A stretch of DNA of 6,648 nucleotides from JBFJVD01 sp041624375 (GTDB lineage: Bacteria > Chloroflexota > Anaerolineae > Anaerolineales > E44-bin32). The notes beneath the pieces were generated by a model. It saw nothing but the letters and a program-made list of their open reading frames with translations, was not told the DNA's origin and ran no database searches. Positions 1-4,997 of this stretch are shown in pieces (position 1 is the first letter of the stretch; each line of letters begins with the position of its first letter). Both the position numbers and the translations under genes were made by a program. The stretch spans positions 1-6,648 of the forward strand of contig JBFJVD010000167.1 in NCBI GenBank assembly GCA_041624375.1, in the 5' to 3' direction.

Positions 1-2
1 GC

Positions 3-1034
3 TCAGACGACGTCGACGGTGGTTCCGTGTCCGATGTGCAGGATTCGGTCGTGCTCGACGGCCGGCAGGGTCCAGCGGTAGAGCCATTTGGCTTCTTCGG
101 GGCGCATGTTCACACAGCCGTGGCTCATCGGGGTTCCATAATTGGAATGCCAGTAGGTGCCGTGAAACGCGACTCCCCAAAAATGGAAGAAGGAAACCCA
201 CGGGACGCCGGGCAGCTCATAGGCTTCAAGGTCGGCGGTCAACTGGCCATCGCCCATGTGCCGCAGCGGCATTTTCTTGTCGACGTAGAAGCGGCCTCTG
301 GGCGTCATGGTGGGGATGCCGTTCCCGCGTGGCTTCGGATCCATGATCCCGGTTGAAATGCTGGTGCGCAGCATCAGCCGGTCTTCTTCGTAGGCCAGCA
401 GCTCCTGCCGCGCAAGGGATACTTCGAGTCGCTTGCGATGCAGCGGGATCTCGGGGGAGACCGGCTTGAGCTCTTCCGGTGGGATCCAGCGCAGGTGTTC
501 GGCGCGAACGAAATAGCGCACCTTGAGCAGGTCGTCGACGAGCCGGTACCAGGAGCGGCCGTCCTCGCCGAGGCCGACATCTTCCACCCAGGCGGTGGAC
601 TGGTAGTAGAGCCGGTAGAGCGGCTCGGCGGCCGGGTCCGGCTCGCGGTAGCTTCGGGTGAAAGGGACCGATACCTCAAAGAGCTCGCCGCTTTGTTTGA
701 TGCGCGAGCGGGGTGTTTGCGGGAGCCAGCGCACGGGCTGCAGGTGCCCCGAATGCGCATAGCCACCAGCTAGCTGAACCCAGAGCGGATTGTAGGTGGG
801 TCCCTCCCCGGAGAGCTCCCGCTTGAGAACAGTGACCAGCTGATCGCGTTCGAGCCGTGCCAGGCGGCGGGCGCGGAAGGAGGGTTCGGCATAAAGTCCG
901 ATCCAGGACGTGGCGACGCGCATCAGTCCTTCGCCGTCAAAGGAGAGGTCGGGTGGGGGCGGGCGGAATGCCAGCCCGCTGGCAGAGGCAGCCGCGAGCT
1001 TGAGGAAATCGCGCCTTGAGAGGGTCGATCCCAT
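3..1034 (-). CDS. Tat-exported L,D-transpeptidase (YkuD domain) with SH3-like N-terminal region
   Basis: The 343-residue product is a probable peptidoglycan L,D-transpeptidase, which forms 3-3 cross-links or attaches proteins outside the membrane. The N-terminus carries a clear twin-arginine motif, SRRDFLK at residues 6-12, followed by an Ala-rich hydrophobic stretch and a Pro run, so export by Tat is likely. Residues about 37-100 look like a bacterial SH3-like wall-binding domain, and 120-184 may be a second, weaker one. The YkuD domain fills about 200-343. It has His291 in HGTYWHSN and the signature SHGCVNM at 304-310, with Cys307 as the expected nucleophile. The frame stays open upstream to about 1427, but the Tat motif fixes the ATG at 1034. 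That ATG has no Shine-Dalgarno site and lies 6 nt from a -10 box, which suggests leaderless translation. The gene is transcribed alone, divergent from the hydrolase operon. The family call is firm; the exact substrate is unknown. Confidence 0.93.
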   Translation of the reverse strand: MGSTLSRRDFLKLAAASASGLAFRPPPPDLSFDGEGLMRVATSWIGLYAEPSFRARRLARLERDQLVTVLKRELSGEGPTYNPLWVQLAGGYAHSGHLQPVRWLPQTPRSRIKQSGELFEVSVPFTRSYREPDPAAEPLYRLYYQSTAWVEDVGLGEDGRSWYRLVDDLLKVRYFVRAEHLRWIPPEELKPVSPEIPLHRKRLEVSLARQELLAYEEDRLMLRTSISTGIMDPKPRGNGIPTMTPRGRFYVDKKMPLRHMGDGQLTADLEAYELPGVPWVSFFHFWGVAFHGTYWHSNYGTPMSHGCVNMRPEEAKWLYRWTLPAVEHDRILHIGHGTTVDVV

Positions 1035-1069
1035 GGAGTCATTGTAACGAGGCACGGTGCGCGAATCAA
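1035..1069 (-). promoter_or_regulatory. sigma70-like promoter of the L,D-transpeptidase gene, leaderless type
   Basis: Read on the minus strand, a -35 box TTGATT (1064-1069) is followed by a 17-nt spacer and a -10 box TACAAT (1041-1046). Then come 6 nt and the ATG at 1034. With normal promoter geometry, transcription would start on or within a base of the A of the start codon, so the mRNA would lack a leader. The absence of any GGAGG-like site before this ATG agrees. Confidence 0.6.
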
Positions 1070-1440
1070 TAGGAAGCGCGCGCTGGTTCCTGGAAAACTG
1101 CGCATAGCCACAAGGAGATACGGTTTGGCGCGCTGATCCCCTGAGTCTGTCTATGGCCGGAAAGGATCCATACCCGGATGCTGATCTTCGATGACCTTGG
1201 CCGCTTCCTGCGACGGGAGGAGCATCAAACCGACGGCGAAGCTGCATGCTGTGGGGACGCTGGTGGGAGTGGAGGCCGAGGCTTGGCCGGAACCGCGCCG
1301 GCCGCTCGCAAAGTGGCAGCCATCCCAGCGGCGTCTGGCGCACCAGAAGCGGCCCGCCGCGCGACGGGTTCGGTTCAGCCACCTGGGTTCGAAATGGACT
1401 GCGGCCGCCGGCAGCGCGCCGGGCCATCTAGCAAGGGGTC
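1070..1440. other. intergenic region between divergent genes, no supported gene
   Basis: This is about 370 bp of GC-rich sequence between the two divergent promoters. Open frames exist on both strands, as expected at this GC content, but none has a Shine-Dalgarno site, a recognisable domain or a natural boundary. The only piece with coding-like texture is on the minus strand at about 1151-1250, ending in a TAG at 1151-1153. It reads SFAVGLMLLPSQEAAKVIED and on to a DPFRP end. The same frame upstream turns Arg/Trp-rich and unlike protein, so this could be a gene remnant or chance. I found no tRNA. A GGTTCGAA stretch near 1387 has no paired T-arm around it. Confidence 0.5.
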
Positions 1441-1443
1441 TGG

Positions 1444-1460
1444 TGATATAATCGCCCGCG
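1444..1460 (+). promoter_or_regulatory. extended -10 promoter (TGnTATAAT) of the hydrolase-thpR-rsfS operon
   Basis: TGATATAAT at 1444-1452 matches the extended -10 consensus exactly, with a perfect TATAAT at 1447-1452. No -35 box is visible at 16-18 nt upstream, as is common for extended -10 promoters. The ATG at 1461 is 8 nt past the -10 box, so transcription should start at about 1459-1461 and the message is leaderless or nearly so. Confidence 0.65.
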
Positions 1461-2282
1461 ATGCAGGAAGTAGCCGGCGCCATGAACCTCCAGGGCGTCA
1501 ACATCCATTATCGAGAGCTCGGTCCCAGAGGCGCAACACCGCTGGTCATGATCCATGGCTGGGGTAGTTCGGGACGCATGTGGCGCCCGACGATGCTCCA
1601 CTTCTCCGACCGTTACCACTGCGTCACGTTGGATCTCCCCGGGCACGGACGCTCGATGAAGCCCGACCACAACTGGTACACAATCTCCCGTTTCGGCGAT
1701 ATCGTCGCAGCTTTCACCGATCAGCTGGATCTGGTTTGTCCTATTCTGATGGGCCATTCCATGGGCGGTACGATCGCGCTGCGCCTCGCCAGCGAACACC
1801 GCCTGCAGGTGCGTGCGCTGGTTGTTGTCAATCCGGTCATTGCGGGAGAGATGTTTCCCAGGCATCTCTCGATCGAAGATCGTCTCTATCATCGATTGCT
1901 GGCGCTCGGTCGGGGGCTCTGGCCGCTAGCCACCCGCCTGCTGGACGGCGCCCCGCGTGCGCTCCGCCGGCGCTGGCCCGGCCATGTGCGGCGCAACCAC
2001 AGGGACCTGGCATACACGACCGCAGATTCCGCGTTGGGGAGCTTCCGCGCGGTCTTGCAGGAAGACCTGAGAAAGGAACTCGGGACCATCTCGGCTCCGA
2101 CGCTGGTGATGGTCGGGTCAAGCGACGCCACCGTCCCGCCAGCCCAAGGGGTGGCTGCGGCAGCGGCGATCCCCAACGCCGATCTGGTCATGCTTCCGGC
2201 CGGGCACCATCCGCCAGACGAAATCCCCGATCAGTATCTTGATCGCGTAGAAGGTTTCCTCCGTCGGGCAGAGCACCTGTGA
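1461..2282 (+). CDS. alpha/beta-fold hydrolase
   Basis: This 273-residue protein is of the alpha/beta hydrolase superfamily (AB_hydrolase_1 type) and is probably cytoplasmic, with no signal peptide or membrane segment. The landmarks are in order: HGWG at 32-35 (oxyanion-hole strand), DLPGHGRS at 58-65, the nucleophile elbow GHSMGG with Ser100, Asp222 in GSSDATVP, and His249 in AGHHPPDE. Together these give a complete Ser-Asp-His triad. An Arg/Leu-rich helical cap lies at about 134-205. The substrate (ester, lactone, haloalkane or C-C bond) cannot be read from sequence. The start at 1461 fits a leaderless transcript. An internal ATG at 1482 (protein starting MNLQGVNIHYREL) is the main alternative, with a poorly spaced AGGA before it. 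It is the first gene of the plus-strand operon, and its TGA overlaps the next start by 4 nt. Confidence 0.88.
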   Translation: MQEVAGAMNLQGVNIHYRELGPRGATPLVMIHGWGSSGRMWRPTMLHFSDRYHCVTLDLPGHGRSMKPDHNWYTISRFGDIVAAFTDQLDLVCPILMGHSMGGTIALRLASEHRLQVRALVVVNPVIAGEMFPRHLSIEDRLYHRLLALGRGLWPLATRLLDGAPRALRRRWPGHVRRNHRDLAYTTADSALGSFRAVLQEDLRKELGTISAPTLVMVGSSDATVPPAQGVAAAAAIPNADLVMLPAGHHPPDEIPDQYLDRVEGFLRRAEHL

Positions 2283-2863
2283 CAGGTTCTGTCCGCGCCT
2301 TCGTCGCGGTCGATCTCCATTCAGCTTTGCGGGAAGCGCTTGCCGAGGAAATCAAAGGCATTCGCGCCACGCTGAACGAGTTTTCGATCCGCTGGGTGCC
2401 CACAGAGAACATCCACCTGACGATTAAGTTCCTGGGCGATGTCGCCCAGGACCGGCTTGAGCAGGTTACGCGGGTGCTTGATTCCTTCGTTGTCCACCTG
2501 GATCCCATCCATGCCAGTGTCGAGGGGTTTGGGTGGTTTCCGGCCGACCAATCCCCTCGGGTGCTCTGGGTGGGCGTTGAGGAACCGGGCGGGGACCTGG
2601 CGGAATTCGCGCACGGCTTGGAACAGGAACTTGCCGGCGCCGGCTTTGAACCTGAAGGCCGCCGCTTTCATCCACACCTGACGATCGGCCGGGTGCGGGA
2701 TCGAAGCCGCCCCAACGACCTCCGCACGCGTCTCCAGGCCATCAGCCTCGGAAAGGTCGGCGAGATGCGGGTCTCGGAACTGATCCTCTTCCGGAGCAAG
2801 CTGAGTCCGGCAGGCGCCCGCTATTTGCCATTGGGGAAGTTCCTGCTCGGAGGGCGCCGATGA
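2279..2863 (+). CDS. thpR: RNA 2',3'-cyclic phosphodiesterase (2H phosphoesterase, ThpR/LigT)
   Basis: This 194-residue protein of the 2H phosphoesterase superfamily has the length and layout of bacterial ThpR/LigT. The family hydrolyses RNA 2',3'-cyclic phosphates to 2'-phosphates, and some members reversibly join tRNA halves by a 2'-5' bond. Both catalytic HxTx tetrads are present and identical: HLTI at 46-49 (followed by KFLG) and HLTI at 133-136 (within FHPHLTIGRV). The N-terminal RAFVAVDL strand and a late SELILFRSKL strand are also typical. Translation starts at a GTG at 2279, inside the hydrolase stop (GTGA overlap), so it is probably translationally coupled. It ends in a second 4-nt overlap (ATGA) with the next gene. 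The enzyme is cytoplasmic. The family call is firm; its true RNA substrate in the cell is not known for most members. Confidence 0.92.
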   Translation: MTGSVRAFVAVDLHSALREALAEEIKGIRATLNEFSIRWVPTENIHLTIKFLGDVAQDRLEQVTRVLDSFVVHLDPIHASVEGFGWFPADQSPRVLWVGVEEPGGDLAEFAHGLEQELAGAGFEPEGRRFHPHLTIGRVRDRSRPNDLRTRLQAISLGKVGEMRVSELILFRSKLSPAGARYLPLGKFLLGGRR

Positions 2864-3354
2864 TGGCTGCGCGAGCTCCCGTGGTTTCTGTGATCGGATC
2901 GGCGACCTGTACGGAAGATGAGGCCGGCCTGGCCGAGGCAGTCGGCGGCCTGCTGGCCGCCCGGGGGGCAACGCTGGTTTGTGGAGGCAGGGGAGGCGTG
3001 ATGGAAGCCGCCTGTCGCGGGGCGATCGAAGCCGGCGGCACGACGATTGGCATCCTTCCCGGCGCCGATTATGGTGACGGCAATCCTTTTCTCTCCATCG
3101 CGATCCCAACTGGGCTCGGCCAGGCGCGCAACGTCTTGGTTGTGCTTGCTGGTGAGGCCGCCATTGCGATTGGGGGCGGCTATGGTACATTGTCTGAGAT
3201 CGGCCTGGCGCTAAAGCACGGACGTCCTGTAATCGGCCTGCAAAGCTGGACCGCAAGCGATGGAGGTGGGCGCCCTGCCGAGCTAACCATGGCCAGTTCT
3301 GCGGAAGAGGCCGTCGAGCTGGCGTTCCAGCGCCGTAAGCGGCGCGAAAACTAG
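2860..3354 (+). CDS. TIGR00725-type SLOG/LOG-like Rossmann protein
   Basis: This 164-residue single-domain protein is related to the LOG ('lysine decarboxylase-like') superfamily, most like the short TIGR00725/SLOG cluster 4 group. The fold markers are a VIGSAT strand-turn at 11-16, CGGRGGVMEAACRGA at 41-55, QARNVLVV at 88-95 and IGGGYGTLSEI at 104-114. The last is the counterpart of the LOG motif PGGxGTxxE, with Gly replacing the usual Pro. The MHxRK motif of true cytokinin-riboside phosphoribohydrolases is not seen, so hormone-activating activity should not be assumed. Related small SLOG proteins bind nucleotides or the molybdenum cofactor; the ligand here is unknown. The C-terminus is very basic (FQRRKRREN). 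ATG at 2860 overlaps the thpR stop as ATGA; the next codon is also ATG (2863), so the true start may be one codon later. Confidence 0.82.
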   Translation: MMAARAPVVSVIGSATCTEDEAGLAEAVGGLLAARGATLVCGGRGGVMEAACRGAIEAGGTTIGILPGADYGDGNPFLSIAIPTGLGQARNVLVVLAGEAAIAIGGGYGTLSEIGLALKHGRPVIGLQSWTASDGGGRPAELTMASSAEEAVELAFQRRKRREN

Positions 3355-3357
3355 GAG
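3353..3357 (+). promoter_or_regulatory. Shine-Dalgarno site of rsfS
   Basis: AGGAG shares its first bases with the TAG stop of the preceding gene and lies 4 nt before the ATG at 3362. It supports that start and tight operon coupling. Confidence 0.7.
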
Positions 3358-3361
3358 CTGT

Positions 3362-3715
3362 ATGGCGGAGGAACCTCTCGAACTCGCGCATACCATTGTC
3401 GAGATACTGGAAGAAAAGAAGGGGGAAAACATCTTACTGCTGGACCTGAGCGATATCTGTAGTTTTACAGATTACTTCGTCATCTGCTCGGGCGGAAGCG
3501 AGCGAACCCTACGGGGCCTGGCCGAAGAGGTACAGCAGAAGGTCAAAAAGGATCACAACGCGCACTTCCGCGGGGTCGAGGGCGACGCCAGCAGTGGGTG
3601 GGTGCTCCTTGACTACGGCGACGTCATCTTGCACCTTTTTGCACCGACCCTGCGAGCCTACTATCAGCTGGAAGAGCTCTGGCGCGACGGCCAGGTCGTG
3701 CTCCATATGCAGTAG
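3362..3715 (+). CDS. rsfS: ribosomal silencing factor RsfS
   Basis: This 117-residue protein of the RsfS/Iojap/C7orf30 family has the usual length. It binds ribosomal protein uL14 on the large subunit and blocks subunit joining when nutrients are short. Family marks are visible along its length: LLLDLSDICSFTDYFVICSG at 25-44, SERT at 46-49, GVEGDASSGWVLLDYGDVIL at 71-90 and the C-terminal YYQLEELW at 100-107. It is cytoplasmic and ribosome-bound. It is the last gene of the plus-strand operon, 7 nt after the SLOG gene, and ends in two stops in tandem (TAG TAA at 3713-3718). In many bacteria rsfS sits next to nadD; no nadD is in this window. Confidence 0.95.
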   Translation: MAEEPLELAHTIVEILEEKKGENILLLDLSDICSFTDYFVICSGGSERTLRGLAEEVQQKVKKDHNAHFRGVEGDASSGWVLLDYGDVILHLFAPTLRAYYQLEELWRDGQVVLHMQ

Positions 3716-3724
3716 TAATCCCAC

Positions 3725-3747
3725 AAAAGGCAGGTCTACGTACCTGC
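3725..3747 (-). terminator. short hairpin with T-run at the end of the sirtuin gene
   Basis: On the minus strand, GCAGGT (3742-3747) pairs with ACCTGC (3730-3735) across a 6-nt loop. This is followed almost at once by TTTT (3725-3728). The stem is only 6 bp and the T-run is short, so it is a weak intrinsic terminator candidate. It begins inside the last sirtuin codons and its loop includes the stop codon. On the plus strand no T-run follows the hairpin, so no clear terminator for rsfS is visible. Confidence 0.4.
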
Positions 3748-4461
3748 AAGTTGTCCTGTCCACCAGGATGCCAGCTCGCGTGTGGCGGGGCCTGCGAGCC
3801 GCTCGTTCACCCATGCGGAGAGCGGCGTAACTTCCGGATTAATTTCGATAAGCTTCGCTCCCGCTCGTTGAGCCAGTAGCGGCAGACTGGCCGCCGGTTC
3901 AACGACGGCAGAGGTTCCGATCACCAGCATAGTTCGCGCCCTGCCGGCCGCTTCAAGCGCGCGGCGGTACACCTGGTGATCAAGCCCTTCACCGAACCAA
4001 ACCACATCCGGCCGGGCCAGCGATCCACAATCGGGACAGAGTCTGAGAGGGGATGGGGATTCTTGCTCGCGGCTTTCCCAACGCTTCCCTTCGCGCAGGC
4101 AGCGTTCGCGCCATAGCGATCCATGCAGCTCGATGACTCGCTGGGATCCAGCGGCCTGGTGCAGGCCATCGATGTTCTGCGTGATCAAGGTGAAGTCGTC
4201 AATCTCGGACTCCATCTCGGCGAGGAGTCGGTGGGCCGCATTTGGGGCACAGGCACCGATCACCTGGCGGCGCCAGGCATAGAAGCGCCAGACCTTTTCA
4301 GGGTCTTTGTGGAATGCCGAAGGGGTCGCCAGCTCTTCCGGCCGGTGGTTCTCCCACATGCCCTCGGCGCCGCGAAACGTTGGTACTCCGCTTTCTGAGG
4401 AGATCCCTGCTCCGGTCAGCACGACGACCGGTTCGAGGCCCGCTAGGCTGTTTTGGCCCAA
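3736..4461 (-). CDS. cobB: Sir2-family NAD-dependent protein deacylase (CobB-like, class III)
   Basis: This sirtuin removes acetyl or, more likely, succinyl-type acyl groups from lysines using NAD+. From the proposed TTG start at 4461 it has 241 residues, normal for bacterial CobB. NAD-binding motifs are GAGISSESG at 17-25 and PTFRG at 27-31, then TQNIDGLHQ at 94-102. The catalytic His113 is in ELHGS, VVWFGE is at 153-158, and IGTSAVVEPA is at 181-190. Tyr61 and Arg64 (FYAWRR) match the Tyr-x-x-Arg pair of class III sirtuins that accept acidic acyl groups. The zinc module is reduced: Cys121 stands alone where a CxxC is expected, while CPDC (142-145) is intact. AGGGG lies 5 nt before the TTG, just after the ndk stop. 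A GTG at 4503, overlapping ndk, is the alternative. The gene is probably cotranscribed with ndk. Confidence 0.9.
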   Translation of the reverse strand: MGQNSLAGLEPVVVLTGAGISSESGVPTFRGAEGMWENHRPEELATPSAFHKDPEKVWRFYAWRRQVIGACAPNAAHRLLAEMESEIDDFTLITQNIDGLHQAAGSQRVIELHGSLWRERCLREGKRWESREQESPSPLRLCPDCGSLARPDVVWFGEGLDHQVYRRALEAAGRARTMLVIGTSAVVEPAASLPLLAQRAGAKLIEINPEVTPLSAWVNERLAGPATRELASWWTGQLAGT

Positions 4462-4471
4462 TCCGGCCCCT

Positions 4472-4924
4472 TCACTCCATGAAGATCCAGCGGTCGTGCT
4501 CACGGGTCCAGCTGACCAATTCATCCGGCTCGAACCATAGCTCGATTTCGAACCGGGCGGTTTCCTCAGCATCGGAGGCGTGCGTCAGGTTGCGCTCGAC
4601 TTCAAGTCCGAAGTCGTGTCGGAGTGAGCCTGGCGCCGCTTCACTCGGTCGGGTTGCGCCCATGGTCTGGCGGACGGCGGCGATCGCGCCCGGGCCTTCC
4701 CATACCGTTGCCAGCACCGGGCCTGAAGTGATGTAGCGGATCAGCCCCTCATAGAACGGCTTTCCCTTATGTACAGCGTAGTGCTTCTCGGCCAGGCTTT
4801 GCGAGACGGGCATGAATTTTGCGGCGACCAGCCGCAAACCGCGCTGTTCAAGGCGCCGGACGACCTCCCCAATTAAGCCGCGTTGCACGCCATCCGGCTT
4901 CACCATCACGAAGGTCCGTTCCAC
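4472..4924 (-). CDS. ndk: nucleoside diphosphate kinase
   Basis: Ndk passes the gamma-phosphate of ATP to nucleoside diphosphates through a phospho-histidine, balancing NTP pools in the cytoplasm. The product has 150 residues. It opens with ERTFVMVKPDGVQRGLIGE (2-20) and contains KFMPVS (36-41), HKGKPFYEGL (52-61), SGPV (67-70) and GATRPSEAAPGSLRHDFG (89-106). The active-site His115 is in NLTHASD, the equivalent of the usual NxxHGSD. All catalytic landmarks are present, and small changes such as RHDF for the common RGDF look harmless. The start is a GTG at 4924, chosen because GGAGG lies 5 nt before it and because the family usually begins at this ERTF point. The frame is open further upstream, but through a hairpin, so the longer start is rejected. 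It is followed at about 10 nt by the sirtuin. Confidence 0.95.
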   Translation of the reverse strand: MERTFVMVKPDGVQRGLIGEVVRRLEQRGLRLVAAKFMPVSQSLAEKHYAVHKGKPFYEGLIRYITSGPVLATVWEGPGAIAAVRQTMGATRPSEAAPGSLRHDFGLEVERNLTHASDAEETARFEIELWFEPDELVSWTREHDRWIFME

Positions 4925-4929
4925 ATTTG

Positions 4930-4934
4930 CCTCC
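4930..4934 (-). promoter_or_regulatory. Shine-Dalgarno site of ndk, directly after a hairpin T-run
   Basis: GGAGG on the minus strand lies 5 nt before the GTG at 4924 and decides that start. It follows the TTTTT of the upstream hairpin without a gap. Confidence 0.8.
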
Positions 4935-4964
4935 AAAAAGGAAACTCGGGGGCGACCCCGAGTT
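4935..4964 (-). terminator. strong hairpin with T-run between the acidic TPR gene and ndk
   Basis: On the minus strand, AACTCGGGG pairs perfectly with CCCCGAGTT (9 bp, 4943-4951 with 4956-4964) around a 4-nt TCGC loop. The stem runs into TCCTTTTT, with the T-run at 4935-4939. This is the classic form of an intrinsic terminator for the upstream gene. The ndk ribosome site begins at the next base, so it may instead, or as well, act as an attenuator in the ndk leader. Confidence 0.7.
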
Positions 4965-4968
4965 CTAT

Positions 4969-4997
4969 GCGGTTCTGACTGCTGGTGCAATGCCTCA
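4969..4997 (-). promoter_or_regulatory. possible weak ndk promoter
   Basis: Within the 70 bp between the acidic TPR gene and ndk, a minus-strand TTGCAC, 17-nt spacer and TAGAAC arrangement overlaps the end of the upstream gene, just before the hairpin. The boxes match the consensus at about three and four of six positions. If used, the transcript would begin at the hairpin itself. This is a weak candidate, listed because ndk otherwise lacks a visible promoter after the terminator. Confidence 0.2.

Noticed and set aside
1380..1400. tRNA T-loop-like GGTTCGAA
   Set aside because: The flanking bases do not form a T-stem, and no acceptor or anticodon arm is present.
1407..1422. GC-rich inverted repeat (CCGGC, 5-nt loop, GCCGG) upstream of the operon promoter
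   Set aside because: A 5-bp GC stem is expected by chance at this base composition, and it has no T-run or symmetry with known operators.
1035..1427. N-terminal extension of the L,D-transpeptidase frame up to an ATG at 1427
   Set aside because: The Tat motif lies right after the ATG at 1034, a good promoter sits inside the extension, and the extra sequence is Arg/Pro/Ser-rich and unlike protein.
1178..1567. Plus-strand open frame of 129 codons across the intergenic region and the start of the hydrolase
   Set aside because: It overlaps the hydrolase start in another frame, runs through its promoter, has no ribosome site and shows no domain.
2321..3391. Minus-strand open frame of 356 codons opposite thpR and the SLOG gene
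   Set aside because: Both strands cannot be normal genes here, and the plus strand has clear 2H phosphoesterase and SLOG motifs while the minus product is Arg/Pro-rich without motifs.
4925..4990. Longer ndk start at an ATG at 4990
   Set aside because: It would translate through the terminator hairpin, and the family begins at the GTG at 4924, which has GGAGG at good spacing.
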